From assembly GCF_900636475.1 (NCBI RefSeq), contig NZ_LR134283.1:1240001-1304000 (forward strand): a stretch of 64,000 nt of DNA. The letters run 5' to 3'. The notes below the pieces were generated by a model that was not told the DNA's origin, ran no database searches, and was given only the letters and a program-made list of their open reading frames with translations. This DNA comes from Streptococcus anginosus (GTDB taxonomy: Bacteria > Bacillota > Bacilli > Lactobacillales > Streptococcaceae). Positions 10,546 through 21,207 of this stretch are shown piece by piece; position 1 is the stretch's first letter, and every line of letters begins with the position of its first letter. The position numbers were made by a program, and so were the translations under genes.

Positions 10546-11037
10546 TTAAAATGGTAGATCGTCATCTGAGATATCCATTGGATTGGTATTCCCAAATGGA
10601 TTTTCATCACGAGAAAAGTTAGGTACTTGGTTGGCAGAAGTTGCGTTCCCAAAATTGGAAGATGAATTTCCGAAGTTGTTGGAAGCATAGCCACCAGAAG
10701 ATTGACCTTCACGACTAGCACGGCTTTCCAATAGTTGGAAATTATCCGCCACGACTTCTGTCACATAGACACGTTGACCTTGCTGATTTTCGTAGTTACG
10801 CGTTTGAATCCGACCAGTAATTCCGATAAGGGCTCCTTTTTTAGCCCAATTTGCAAGATTTTCTGCCTGCTGACGCCAAATCACAACGTTGATAAAATCT
10901 GCTTCTCTCTCGCCACTTTGATTTTTAAAGTTGCGATTGACAGCAAGAGTAAAAGTTGCGACCGCTTGATTTTGCGGAGTATAGCGAAGTTCGGCATCTC
11001 GGGTCATACGACCCACAAGTACAACGTTATTTATCAT
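10546..11037 (-). CDS. ssb: Single-stranded DNA-binding protein (SsbA type)
   Basis: The 163-aa protein has an N-terminal OB fold ([22 protein letters not shown] to about residue 105). A low-complexity Gly/Asn/Ser linker follows, and the C-terminal acidic tip DISDDDLPF recruits replication and repair proteins. Its location between rpsF and rpsR marks it as the essential replication SSB. The shorter competence SsbB normally lies elsewhere. It starts 11 bp after rpsF. Confidence 0.97.
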   Translation of the reverse strand: MINNVVLVGRMTRDAELRYTPQNQAVATFTLAVNRNFKNQSGEREADFINVVIWRQQAENLANWAKKGALIGITGRIQTRNYENQQGQRVYVTEVVADNFQLLESRASREGQSSGGYASNNFGNSSSNFGNATSANQVPNFSRDENPFGNTNPMDISDDDLPF

Positions 11038-11048
11038 AGTAACCCTTC

Positions 11049-11339
11049 TTATGCGTCAAGTTTGACGATCATGTGACGAAGAATGTCAGCGTTGATTTTT
11101 GAAAGACGGTCAAATTCATTCAAAGCGACAGCATCTTCAGCTTCAACGTTCACGATGTGGTAAAGTCCTTCACGGAAATCTTGGATTTCGTATGCAAGAC
11201 GACGTTTTTCCCAGTCTTTTGATTCAACAACAGTTGCACCGTTGTCAGTCAAGATAGAGTCAAAGCGTGCTACCAAAGCGTTTTTTGCTTCTTCTTCAAT
11301 GTTTGGACGAATAATATAAAGAATTTCGTATTTAGCCAT
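11049..11339 (-). CDS. rpsF: 30S ribosomal protein S6
   Basis: The 96-aa product begins [19 protein letters not shown] and has the S6 ferredoxin-like fold sequence through the C-terminal [13 protein letters not shown]. The frame is open 45 codons further upstream, but that extension is not S6-like and crosses the promoter and leader. The ATG at 11339 has an AAAGGAGG site and is clearly correct. Confidence 0.97.
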   Translation of the reverse strand: MAKYEILYIIRPNIEEEAKNALVARFDSILTDNGATVVESKDWEKRRLAYEIQDFREGLYHIVNVEAEDAVALNEFDRLSKINADILRHMIVKLDA

Positions 11340-11441
11340 TGATTTTTCCTCCTTTTGGTCTAATGACCCCCAGACATTGCAAGGGGTAAGTGAGGTTTTC
11401 TCACGAATAACTATTATACTAAACATTCTGGTAAATAGCAA
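11340..11441 (-). promoter_or_regulatory. rpsF promoter and candidate S6:S18 autoregulatory leader
   Basis: On the minus strand, -35 TTGCTA (11436-11441) and -10 TATAAT (11413-11418) are 17 bp apart. The leader then folds into a hairpin with an ACCCC / GGGGGT stem just before the AAAGGAGG of rpsF. Many bacteria control rpsF operons by binding of the S6:S18 complex to a leader hairpin. Position and a C-rich stem fit that family, but I cannot verify the conserved CCG bulge by eye. Confidence 0.6.
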
Positions 11442-11606
11442 GAAAAATTCGATTTTTGTTTTTGTAAAAAGCACAGTTTTTCCCTATACTCCATTACCCA
11501 TTCCACTTCAAAACCTTAAAAAAAGCTGATATCAGTTAGTTTTAAGCTATGCTCTATATACTGTTGTGTAAATTTTCTATCACTTTTCTAAGAAAGGAGT
11601 AAACAC

Positions 11607-12650
11607 ATGAACTATTTAGTCATTCCCGCATACAGACCTGACCTTCATCTTATTCATTTGTTGCAAAAGGTGAAGGAAAAGAGTTCGCTGCAAATCATCG
11701 TGGTAAATGACGGCAGTCCAGCTAACGATGATTCCATTTTTCGAGAAGCACAGAAATATGCTACTATTCTATGCCATACAACAAATCAAGGGAAAGGGCA
11801 AGCGCTGAAAACAGCTTTTTCTTATATTGATTCCTTAGGTCAATATGGGGCAGTGGTCACAGCTGATGCAGACGGTCAACACAAACTTTGGGATATTTTC
11901 CGAGTGAGCAAAAAGGCTCAAGAAAACCCTAATCGGTTGATTTTGGGAACTCGATCTTTTTCTGGCAACGTTCCTTTACGTTCGGCTTTTGGAAATAAAT
12001 TAACACGATTTCTGTTTAAGCAACAGACTGGTGTTTCCGTGACAGACACCCAAACAGGACTTCGCGGATTTACAACCAACATGATTCCATTTATGTTGAA
12101 GGTTGAAGGGCAGCGTTATGAATATGAAATGAATATGTTACTAGCTGCTTCCAAAGAATACCCTATCATTGAAGTTCCAATTGAGACGGTTTATATCAAT
12201 GACAATCAAGCTTCTCACTTTAGACCGGTACGAGATGGGCTTATGATTTATAAAGATATGTTTAAATTTGCTCTTTCTTCAATTAGTAGTTTTTTGGTTG
12301 ACTATATCGTCTATGCGCTAGCCCTTTTGGTGCTTGCTGCGGTACCAACTAGTCTCAAAATTTTACTGGCAAACGGAGTGGCTCGTGTCACGAGCTCGAT
12401 TTTCAATTATTCCGCAAATAAAAAACTGGTCTTTAAAAATAAAGACAGTGTCGCCAAAACAGGGACTGGTTATTTCGGTTTAGCCTTGGGCCTGTTTATC
12501 CTTGACACCCTTTTGATTAGACTCTTTTATGCCATCTTCGGTCTCAATTTGCTGATTGTTAAAATCATTGTCGGAGCGTTGCTCTTTTGCCTATCTTGGC
12601 TCGTGCAAAAAAAAATTATTTTCAAGGAAAGGACTCATACCTTATTATGA
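11607..12650 (+). CDS. Family 2 glycosyltransferase with C-terminal GtrA domain
   Basis: Residues 1 to about 210 form a GT-A glycosyltransferase (IIVVNDGSPANDDS nucleotide-binding loop and the VTADADGQHK DxD region), like dolichyl-phosphate mannose or polyprenyl-phosphate glycosyltransferases. Residues about 220-345 contain four hydrophobic segments of the GtrA type, which often flip or present lipid-linked sugars. The fusion suggests charging of an undecaprenyl carrier with a sugar for envelope glycan decoration. It has an AGAAAGGAG site and overlaps the next gene by 4 bp (ATGA), so the two are translationally coupled. Confidence 0.88.
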   Translation: MNYLVIPAYRPDLHLIHLLQKVKEKSSLQIIVVNDGSPANDDSIFREAQKYATILCHTTNQGKGQALKTAFSYIDSLGQYGAVVTADADGQHKLWDIFRVSKKAQENPNRLILGTRSFSGNVPLRSAFGNKLTRFLFKQQTGVSVTDTQTGLRGFTTNMIPFMLKVEGQRYEYEMNMLLAASKEYPIIEVPIETVYINDNQASHFRPVRDGLMIYKDMFKFALSSISSFLVDYIVYALALLVLAAVPTSLKILLANGVARVTSSIFNYSANKKLVFKNKDSVAKTGTGYFGLALGLFILDTLLIRLFYAIFGLNLLIVKIIVGALLFCLSWLVQKKIIFKERTHTLL

Positions 12651-13552
12651 AATTATTTAAAAAATCCTATGCTTATGCCAGTCTCTTTGGTATTTTGCTA
12701 ACAGGATCATTTACCTATTCAATGCTAAAAACCTTTGTCTTGTCAGAGTCTATTACAACTGTAAAATCTTCTTCAAGCTCGACAAGTACAACTGCTGCTG
12801 AAGCCACAACAAATGCCACAACGACTGATACGAGCTATAAAGACGATAATATTTCAGTAAAGATTACTACAAAAACCGTCAGCAACACGAAAGTATACAT
12901 TGCAGATATTACGGTCAGCTCGCCTGAATATCTCAAAACCGCTCTAGCGCAAAATACTTATGGAAATAACGTGACTGCTAAGACTTCTGTCACAGCAGCC
13001 AATAACAACGCCATTCTTGCTATCAACGGAGACTACTACGGAGCCAACACGACTGGCTATGTCATCCGCAATGGTGTTGTCTATCGAAATACCGTTCGTG
13101 AAGATGCTAGTAATGGTGACTTAGCAATTTATAAAGATGGGAGCTTCGGAATTGTTTACGAAAATGATGTTTCTGCTGATGACTTGGTTAAAAAAGGTGT
13201 TGTAAACCTTCTCGCTTTTGGTCCAACTTTAGTTGAAAACGGTAAGATTGCTGTTTCAAGCAATTCGGAAGTGGGGCAATCCATGTCTTCCAATCCGCGT
13301 ACAGCTATTGGAATGATTGACAAAAATCACTATATTATCGTTGTATCAGACGGCCGAACATCTGAAAGTCAAGGCCTGTCTCTTTACCAACTAGCTCAGG
13401 TGATGAAATCCTATGGTGTTAAAACTGCTTACAATCTGGATGGCGGTGGTTCGTCTACTCTTTACTTTAATGGAAAAGTCATCAATAAACCAACAACAAA
13501 CGGAACAATTTCAGAAAGGGCGGTGAGTGACATTGTCTACATCGGTTACTAA
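12647..13552 (+). CDS. Phosphodiester glycosidase family exopolysaccharide protein
   Basis: The 301-aa protein has an N-terminal membrane anchor or signal (about residues 8-27). A Ser/Thr-rich linker follows (SSSSSTSTTAAEATTNATTTD), then a NAGPA/DUF2233 domain. Domain markers are AILAINGDYYG, NPRTAIGM and the C-terminal YNLDGGGSSTLYFNGKVINKP. Related domains remove or process GlcNAc-1-phosphodiester and act in surface polysaccharide metabolism. The ATG inside the upstream stop (ATGA) is chosen over an in-frame start at 12587 that lies within the glycosyltransferase. The product is probably extracytoplasmic and works with its partner on the same glycan. Confidence 0.85.
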   Translation: MKLFKKSYAYASLFGILLTGSFTYSMLKTFVLSESITTVKSSSSSTSTTAAEATTNATTTDTSYKDDNISVKITTKTVSNTKVYIADITVSSPEYLKTALAQNTYGNNVTAKTSVTAANNNAILAINGDYYGANTTGYVIRNGVVYRNTVREDASNGDLAIYKDGSFGIVYENDVSADDLVKKGVVNLLAFGPTLVENGKIAVSSNSEVGQSMSSNPRTAIGMIDKNHYIIVVSDGRTSESQGLSLYQLAQVMKSYGVKTAYNLDGGGSSTLYFNGKVINKPTTNGTISERAVSDIVYIGY

Positions 13553-13937
13553 AGCAAGCAAGAAACGGTTCAAAAAGACAGCCGTTGTCTATGCCTTAAT
13601 CACAGTATTTTTCTTCATTTTTAGTCGTATTTACGAGCACTTCAGCTTTGGTGAGACTTCAGTTTATATGCATTATCTCTTTGGAGTGCCGCTAATAGGA
13701 GGAGTGGTGCTTCTGATTTTCCAAAAAATGATTCCTAATCTTTCACGGCTCAGTCTCAATCTTTGGAATTCTGCGGTTGCAACCATTGCTACTGGCGTTC
13801 TCTTTCGTGGCATTGTCAACCTGTCTGGACGCTCCACCACAATGGACCTCCCCTACTGGTACGTAGGAGTAGGACTTGCTGGATTAGCCCTACTCTCCAT
13901 GATCTTCACCAGAAGCGTGTGGGTGACAGAAGAATAG
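13527..13937 (+). CDS. Small polytopic membrane protein of unknown function
   Basis: The 136-aa sequence has a basic N terminus and four hydrophobic segments (AVVYALITVFFFIFSRIYEHF, YLFGVPLIGGVVLLIF, LWNSAVATIATGVLFRGIV, YVGVGLAGLALLSMIF). I do not recognise a family. It overlaps the end of the glycosidase gene by about 25 bp if it starts at GTG 13527; a TTG two codons later is an alternative. Overlap and orientation place it in the same operon, suggesting a membrane role in the same glycan pathway. Confidence 0.72.
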   Translation: MTLSTSVTKASKKRFKKTAVVYALITVFFFIFSRIYEHFSFGETSVYMHYLFGVPLIGGVVLLIFQKMIPNLSRLSLNLWNSAVATIATGVLFRGIVNLSGRSTTMDLPYWYVGVGLAGLALLSMIFTRSVWVTEE

Positions 13938-13954
13938 CTTTTATAATATTGCAG

Positions 13955-13980
13955 ATCTCGAAAAATTCTTCGAGATTTTT
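13955..13980 (+). terminator. Rho-independent terminator
   Basis: ATCTCGAA (13955-13962) pairs with TTCGAGAT (13969-13976) and is followed by five Ts, 18 bp after the stop of the 13527 gene. Confidence 0.75.
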
Positions 13981-14056
13981 CGTAAAATACTTGAGCTCAG
14001 GATAGTTTACTAATGCAATCACCTACAGAAAAAGGAAATTTGAGAAATTACATATA

Positions 14057-14100
14057 AAAAGAAAGAAAATGATGGTTTTGGTCATCATTTTCTTTCTTTT
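14057..14100. terminator. Strong terminator-like palindrome between convergent operons
   Basis: An 18-bp arm (AAAAGAAAGAAAATGATG) pairs with its complement ending CTTTCTTTT around a short loop. It lies between the + strand operon and the convergent histidine phosphatase genes. Confidence 0.8.
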
Positions 14101-14171
14101 ATTCAACTATTAAACAGTCACTCTATGCTATTTTCTCTATAAGAGATTAAGCGATAATAAGTAAGTTGCCG

Positions 14172-14774
14172 TTACAAGTCATAGACCGTTTTAGCCAATG
14201 GGTCAATAACTTGTCGAAGCAGAAACTGGTCGTTTTCATATTGGTAATGACAAATGGCACAGTTACTGAAATAAATATTAGGATCAGGCAAATAGCCTAC
14301 TTTTAGATAAAAAGCCCACATAGCGCCACCGTGACTGACGACCAATGTTGGATTCTCAACAGCAGGCGTTTTTTTCATGACTTCTGTCAGAGAGGTCAGC
14401 ATGCGTTCTCCTACTTGAGCCACATCTTCACCCCCATAAGGCACGTATAAATCTTCAAAAGACACCGCACCAGCTCGAAACTTGGGCTGCAATCTTTCTG
14501 GCTGAGCTTCAAAAAGTCCAAAATTCCACTCTTTCACCCCCTTGAGACGGGTGTAATCTGTTCGACCAGTCACAATTTCCAAGGTATCAGAAGCCCTCTC
14601 TTGAGTGGAAGAGTAGATACCGCCAAATTCAATGCCATTTTTCTCGAAAAAAGCTCGCGCTTGCTTGGCTTGCTCTATACCTAAATCAGTCAGCGGTGAA
14701 TCACACACTCCTTGCACCAACCCTTCTTGATTGAAAAAAGTTTGACCATGCCGCATTAGATATAAATCTTTCAT
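14172..14774 (-). CDS. Histidine phosphatase family protein (copy 2)
   Basis: The 200-aa protein belongs to the branch-1 histidine phosphatase (phosphoglycerate-mutase-like) family. The phosphohistidine motif LMRHGQT is at residues 6-12, with STQERASDTL and the second catalytic His in VVSHGGAMWAF. Such proteins dephosphorylate small phospho-metabolites; the substrate here is unknown. It starts immediately after the stop of a paralogue (14775-15368) with similar length and motifs, so the pair arose by tandem duplication. Both follow a HAD phosphatase gene in one operon. Confidence 0.9.
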   Translation of the reverse strand: MKDLYLMRHGQTFFNQEGLVQGVCDSPLTDLGIEQAKQARAFFEKNGIEFGGIYSSTQERASDTLEIVTGRTDYTRLKGVKEWNFGLFEAQPERLQPKFRAGAVSFEDLYVPYGGEDVAQVGERMLTSLTEVMKKTPAVENPTLVVSHGGAMWAFYLKVGYLPDPNIYFSNCAICHYQYENDQFLLRQVIDPLAKTVYDL

Positions 14775-15368
14775 TTACGCTTCCTCCCAGCCGCTAAAAT
14801 CGTGACCAATCACTTCTTCTAGGTAAAATTGGTCATGTTCAAAAGTAAACTTCAAAATACCACAATTTGTCATGTGACCCAACTCATCCAGTTGCCAATT
14901 ATCTTTCCAAGCACGAGCAAAATTAGCCATAGCACCACCGTGAGATACCATGAGAACAGACTTGCCTTTCGTTTCTTGCATGAGCTGTAGGATGGTTGCA
15001 GCCGTGCGCTCTCGAACTTGGTCTTGAGATTCGCCACCATAGGTCACAAAAAAATCTTCATATGGCAAAGGAGGATTGAGGTCTTCACTTTCTCCTTCAA
15101 AGGTTCCAAAATTCCATTCCTTGAGGCCTTTAACTCGCTGATAAGGAAGACTACCATTTGTAACAATTTCTAAAGTATCGCAAGCTCGCTCAGATGTTGA
15201 GCTGTAAGCCGCATCAAACGTAATTGCTGCATTTTTAAAATATTGCCTAGCCACCTGAGCCTGATACACTCCTAAGTCCGTCAAAGGGGCGTCACACCAG
15301 CCTTGAATCCGATGCCGCTTATTGAATAAAGTTTGTCCGTGTCGCATCAAATAAAGTGTTTTTGTCAT
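14775..15368 (-). CDS. Histidine phosphatase family protein (copy 1)
   Basis: The 197-aa protein has LMRHGQTLFN near residues 7-16, STSERACDTLEIV, a conserved VKGLKEWNFGTFEGE block and SHGGAM with the second catalytic His. It is a clear tandem paralogue of 14172-14774: both share the order RHGQT, QGxCDxPLTDLG, ERAxDTLEIV, LKEWNFG, YGGE. It lies 11 bp downstream of the HAD gene and directly abuts the second copy, so the three phosphatases are probably one transcript. Confidence 0.9.
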   Translation of the reverse strand: MTKTLYLMRHGQTLFNKRHRIQGWCDAPLTDLGVYQAQVARQYFKNAAITFDAAYSSTSERACDTLEIVTNGSLPYQRVKGLKEWNFGTFEGESEDLNPPLPYEDFFVTYGGESQDQVRERTAATILQLMQETKGKSVLMVSHGGAMANFARAWKDNWQLDELGHMTNCGILKFTFEHDQFYLEEVIGHDFSGWEEA

Positions 15369-15379
15369 AAAATATTCCT

Positions 15380-16222
15380 CTAAAGAAGTTCTAATTTTTC
15401 AAAGGCATTGTAGAGACCGTCCTCGGCCACATCATCTGTCACCATATCCGCCATGGCTAATATTTCTGGGCCGCCATTGCCCATAGAAACCCCAATTTGA
15501 CAATATTCCAACATCGGAATGTCAATCTTGGCATCTCCAAAAGCAATTGTATCTTCTTTTTTTGCCCCCAAATGCTCTAGCAGTACATCAATCGCATGTG
15601 CCTTCGTAATATCCTTAACTCCTAGATCGCCAAAGAGAGCTTCCTCTCCACGACCACCCCATGTACCAGCCTTGAGCTCTGGAAAAGCTTCCTTAGAGTC
15701 CAAGTGTTCCTGATAAGAAGTGAGAATAAAGCTGATTTTATTCAGATCATCTCGGTAAAGCTCGCCACCAAAGACCATGCCGTGCATCACATCTTCAACC
15801 TCTTGATGTTCAACTTCCGCATCTGTTTTTCCTTTTTTCTTGGCATAAAGTTTCATGACCGGACGCGCTGCATCACGGAAATGCTCACTAGCAAATAGAC
15901 CGTTGTTACTTTCTAAATAAAATTCCAATCCTCTCTCATGCAGCCAGTCTACCACTCTCTTTTCCACCTCTAAAGGAATCAACTGATGCATGATGACCTG
16001 ACCTTCATGCTCCACATAAGAACCATTCCCGCCAATCATACCGTCTAGACCGACAGCCCAGATTTCCTCTGGCATTTCCGCCTTACTGCGCCCTGTACAA
16101 ACATAGACTAAATGCCCATTTTCCCTCGCCTGACGAATAGCCTGGATAGCGGATTCTGGAATGCGATTGTCATAATCCACCAAAGTTCCGTCTACATCTA
16201 AAAAGATAATTTTTCTGCTCAT
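15380..16222 (-). CDS. HAD superfamily Cof-type phosphatase
   Basis: The 280-aa protein starts MSRKIIFLDVDGTLVDYDN, giving the DxDGT nucleophile motif at about residues 9-13. It also has VCTGRSK (motif II), a conserved Lys, and AFGDAKIDIPML (motif IV, GDxxxD). The size and C2 cap place it among Cof-type sugar- or nucleotide-phosphate phosphatases. It lies between a broken 6-phospho-beta-glucosidase (12 bp upstream) and two histidine phosphatases, suggesting handling of sugar phosphates from the same uptake route. The substrate is unknown. Confidence 0.9.
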   Translation of the reverse strand: MSRKIIFLDVDGTLVDYDNRIPESAIQAIRQARENGHLVYVCTGRSKAEMPEEIWAVGLDGMIGGNGSYVEHEGQVIMHQLIPLEVEKRVVDWLHERGLEFYLESNNGLFASEHFRDAARPVMKLYAKKKGKTDAEVEHQEVEDVMHGMVFGGELYRDDLNKISFILTSYQEHLDSKEAFPELKAGTWGGRGEEALFGDLGVKDITKAHAIDVLLEHLGAKKEDTIAFGDAKIDIPMLEYCQIGVSMGNGGPEILAMADMVTDDVAEDGLYNAFEKLELL

Positions 16223-16234
16223 CTGTTGACCTCT

Positions 16235-17702
<1,468 letters not shown>

Positions 17703-17925
17703 TTCATTCACCTCATTCTTTGATTACTTCTATTATACTCTTTTTTGAAACCCTTTTCTTGTAGAATAGTCAGAGATAATGATACTATTCTTTCATTATT
17801 TAATATTTCCTATCTATCAGAAAACCAAAAAGAGCGCATTTTCAGCACTCTTTCAAGGTTTCTAGCTGCAACTGCAGAACAACAAAGGTCAGAACATCCT
17901 GTTCCCAAAACAAGTCAGGACATGC

Positions 17926-18780
17926 TTACTTATCAAAAAATGTATGCGTCGCTTGATAAATTCGATGAGCAGTATCGGAATTGTTCATCGTATATAAATG
18001 AACGCCTGCCACATCTTGAGTGACTAAGTCAACAATTTGGTCAATCGCATAAGCTAATCCTGCTGCTCTGAGCGACTCTGGATCGTGTTCATATTTATCT
18101 AGAATAGAGCAAAATTTTCGTGGTAAATAAATGTTTTCACAGGTTTTAAGCAAACGAAGAACCTGATTTCTGTTTAAAATCGGCATAATCCCCGCATGAA
18201 TAGGAACCTCAATCCCTGCTAAGATACATTTATCTTGAAAATCGTAAAAACTCTCATTATCAAAGAAAAGCTGTGTTAAAAGGCTGGAACAGCCGGCATC
18301 CACCTTCTTTTTGAGATTTTGGATATCTGAGATTTGATTGGGCGAGTCCGGATGACCTTCCGGATAGCAGGCCCCCACAATCTCAAAGTGAGGAGCTTCT
18401 TTCTTAATATACTCAATCAAATCTGTTGCATAGACGAAATCCTTTTGGGGCTCCACATCTGGGAGGATATCCCCTCTGAGTGCCAATACTTTATGAACAC
18501 CTACCTTATCAAGTGCTGTCAGAGTTTCTGTAACCATTTCCTTAGTCAGATAAACCGCAGGCAGGTGAGCAATGGTCGGGATGTGCAGGTCATTGCGGAT
18601 AAAGTCCGCCAGACGCACCGTTGTTTCTTCAATATTGAACTTATTATTACTCGCTGTAACACTGATGAAATGAGGCACCAGATCCTGCATTTCCTTCAGG
18701 GCCGCCATAATCTTTTCATTGCCTACTGCTGGATTGGGAGGAAATACTTCAAAAGAGAGAGACGGGCTTGGGCTAGACAT
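17926..18780 (-). CDS. metF: 5,10-methylenetetrahydrofolate reductase
   Basis: MetF makes 5-methyl-THF, the methyl donor for methionine synthase. The 284-aa protein has the TIM-barrel FAD enzyme signature: LSFEVFPP near residues 8-15, ISVTASNN, IAHLPA, ALRGD and FDNESFYDF. The ATG at 18780 has an AAAGGG site. In other streptococci metE and metF form one MtaR-regulated unit. Here metF is intact, but the upstream metE is decayed and a BOX-like repeat sits between them, so its expression and methyl-group sink are open questions. Confidence 0.95.
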   Translation of the reverse strand: MSSPSPSLSFEVFPPNPAVGNEKIMAALKEMQDLVPHFISVTASNNKFNIEETTVRLADFIRNDLHIPTIAHLPAVYLTKEMVTETLTALDKVGVHKVLALRGDILPDVEPQKDFVYATDLIEYIKKEAPHFEIVGACYPEGHPDSPNQISDIQNLKKKVDAGCSSLLTQLFFDNESFYDFQDKCILAGIEVPIHAGIMPILNRNQVLRLLKTCENIYLPRKFCSILDKYEHDPESLRAAGLAYAIDQIVDLVTQDVAGVHLYTMNNSDTAHRIYQATHTFFDK

Positions 18781-18800
18781 GTTTTACAATCCCTTTACTA

Positions 18801-19040
18801 ATACTCAATGAAAATCAAAATTAGACGCGAAAGCGAGGCGAGGTTGCAGATAAAGCAAGCCTAGTTTGCATTAAAAGCACTGGAGTTACATAAGAGAAAA
18901 GCTTCGCTTTCTTTATTTGCAACCTCTAACAGTCTCCCAGACAGTTTTTGACAGGAACTGCATTCCCTTTATCCGCAACTTTCAACAGTCCACTGGACTG
19001 TTGAAACTGGCAAAGTATCATTTTGATTTTCGAAGAGTAT
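18801..19040. repeat. BOX-like intergenic repeat element with terminal inverted repeats
   Basis: The 240-bp element fills the metE-metF gap. It starts ATACTCAATGAAAATCAAAA and ends TTTTGATTTTCGAAGAGTAT; the ends match as inverted repeats at 17 of 20 positions. These ends are those of pneumococcal BOX elements (boxA and boxC termini). The interior has GCAACCTC-like words and internal hairpins (e.g. CAGTCCACTGGACTG). BOX-type elements are non-autonomous and can modulate flanking genes. The internal boxB organisation was not verified. Confidence 0.75.
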
Positions 19041-19093
19041 AGGACAGCAAGGGCAGGGGCAGGCCCTCCCTTCTGTCAGCTCTTATTTTTTGA

Positions 19094-21135
19094 TTAAAGT
19101 TTTTCACGCGCTGCCTTGGCTGCCTCTACCCGACGGACCAGGCTGGCCTTGGTTTCAGTAATACCACGCGTTTTCAGACCGCAGTCAGGATTGATCCAGA
19201 CCTTGCGGCTCGGCACCTTGGCCAGGATGGCCTCGATGGTGTGGTCGATTTCCCCTTCATTTGGTACACGAGGAGAGTGGATATCGTAAACTCCAGGTCC
19301 CACTTCTGTCTGGAAGTTCTTGCCCTTGAGCTCATCCAGAATTTCCAGATTGGAGCGGCTGGCCTCAAAGGAGATGACATCCGCATCCATGTTGTCAATG
19401 GCCGAGATAATATCGGTAAACTCTGAGTAGCACATGTAGGTATGGATCTGCGTATCCGGTGCAACGGTAGAGTGGACCAGACGGAAGGCCGGAATAGCCC
19501 AGTCCAGATAGTCTTCATACCAGTCGCTGCGACGGAGCGGCAGCTTTCACGCAGGGCAACTTCATCGATTTGGATAATCTTAACGCCGGTAGCTTCCAGG
19601 TCCAGAACTTCGTCCTTGATGGGAATATCTTCCCGTGGGAAGGACCAGTTGAGGATGGTTACAGGTCCCGTCAGCATTCCCTTAACCGGCTTGTCAGTAC
19701 GGCTTTGCGCATAGCTAGACCCATTTAACAGTGATTGGGTTAAGGCGAGTCACATCACCCCAGATGATTGGTGGTTTCACCCCACGCATACCGTATGATT
19801 GTACCCAACCATTCTTAGAGAAGAGGTAACCTGACAGGTTTTGACCGAAGTACTCAACCATGTCATTACGCTCGAACTCACCATGCACCAGCACGTCAAA
19901 GCCAACTTCTTCTTGCCATTTGAGCCATTCATCAATCTGATCAGCCAAGAACTTGTCATAGTCTTCTGCTGACAGCTCGCCCCTGCGGAAAGCCAAGCGT
20001 TTGGCACGAACTTCCTTGGTTTGAGGGAAGGAACCAATTGTCGTAGTCGGCAATGGTGGCAGATTGAGCGCCTTGTGCTGAATTTCCTCACGCTCTGCAA
20101 AGATCGGCAGGCGAGTGTAGTCCGCATCCGTCAAGCCAGCGATGCGAGCAGCCAGCTCTGCATTTTGCCCAACACGCTCTGCTGCAAAGAGAGCTTTGTT
20201 AGCAGCAAGTGCTTCTGCACCACCGTCATTGCGGATAGCATCCAAGTCCCGGAGCTCATTCAACTTCTCAGCCGCAAAGGCAAAGTGCTTAAGGATGGCT
20301 TCTTCAAAGTCTTCATTAGATGTGGTGAAAGGTACATGCAGCAGGGCGCAAGAGCTGGTCAGCACAAGCTTTTCAGCCGGAACCTGCTCCAAGATAGCCA
20401 GGCTCTTTTCGTAATTGTTGCGCCAGATATTCTTACCGTTGACAATTCCGACATAGAGGGTCTTGTCGACCGGGAAGCCGGACTTGACCAGCTCCAGGGT
20501 TTTCTTGCCTTCGACGAAGTCCAGACCGATGGCGTCTACTGGCAGCTCTACTAGGTCAGCATAGATGTCACGGATGTCGCCAAAGTAGGTTTGGATCAGA
20601 ACTCCCAGGCCTTTCTTGTCCGCTAATAGCTTCTTATAAAGGTCTAGGAAGAGGGCCTTCTCTTCGGCGGACAGGTCAGGAGGCCCAGTTCCTTAGCTTC
20701 AGCAAATTCATCAAAGATCTTGTAACCGGCCAGTTTGACCTCGGTGTCTTTTTCAAACTTTGGAACGATGTAATGGTAGTTGGTGTTGAACCATTTTTTC
20801 ATGGGCAGGGCACGGACGTCCCCTTTTTCTCCTTGGTAGCCACGGGCTAGGGCAAAGTAACGCTCCAGATCAGACAGATCCAGGCCCTGAACAGAGGACG
20901 GCACTACGTTAAAGAGGAAGGCGGCATCCAAAACATTATCATAGTGAGAAAAGTCGTTGGACGGCACTTCAGTAATCCCGTGCTCTTTGACGATATTCCA
21001 GTGCTTGGCGCGCAGCTCCTTGGCAGCAGCCAGAAGCTCCTGAGCTGAAATTTCATTCCTAAAGTATTTTTCAGTTGTGAATTTTAATTCTCGGAATTCT
21101 CCCAAACGCGGGAAGTCAATAATCGTAGTTGACAT
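19094..21135 (-). pseudogene. metE: Cobalamin-independent methionine synthase, decayed
   Basis: Remnants align in order along the roughly 750-aa MetE family but lie in different frames. The N-terminal part from the ATG at 21135 is normal to AKELGL near 20690. About 57 codons are then missing and the frame is lost. The middle part runs to NPITVKW near 19721, where one extra G shifts the frame. A short in-frame loss (about 10 codons between IKD repeats) follows near 19620, and a missing A in CGTGAAAGCTG near 19546 shifts again. The last part, to REKL at 19094, retains zinc-site segments such as [10 protein letters not shown]. Four independent lesions exclude a single sequencing error. The ATG follows GGAGG and lies downstream of a MET-box. 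Confidence 0.95.
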
Positions 21136-21207
21136 AGTCATCCTCCAAAATTTCTTGTCGAACCTATCTTATCAGAAAATCTAAGCTCTGTATAATTGGA
21201 ATTTCTA

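Noticed and set aside
17745..18023. 92-codon + strand frame overlapping the 3' end of metF
   Set aside because: No recognisable domain or ribosome site, and its second half is antisense to metF. It might be a remnant of a regulator once divergent from the dead GH1 gene, but nothing supports that.
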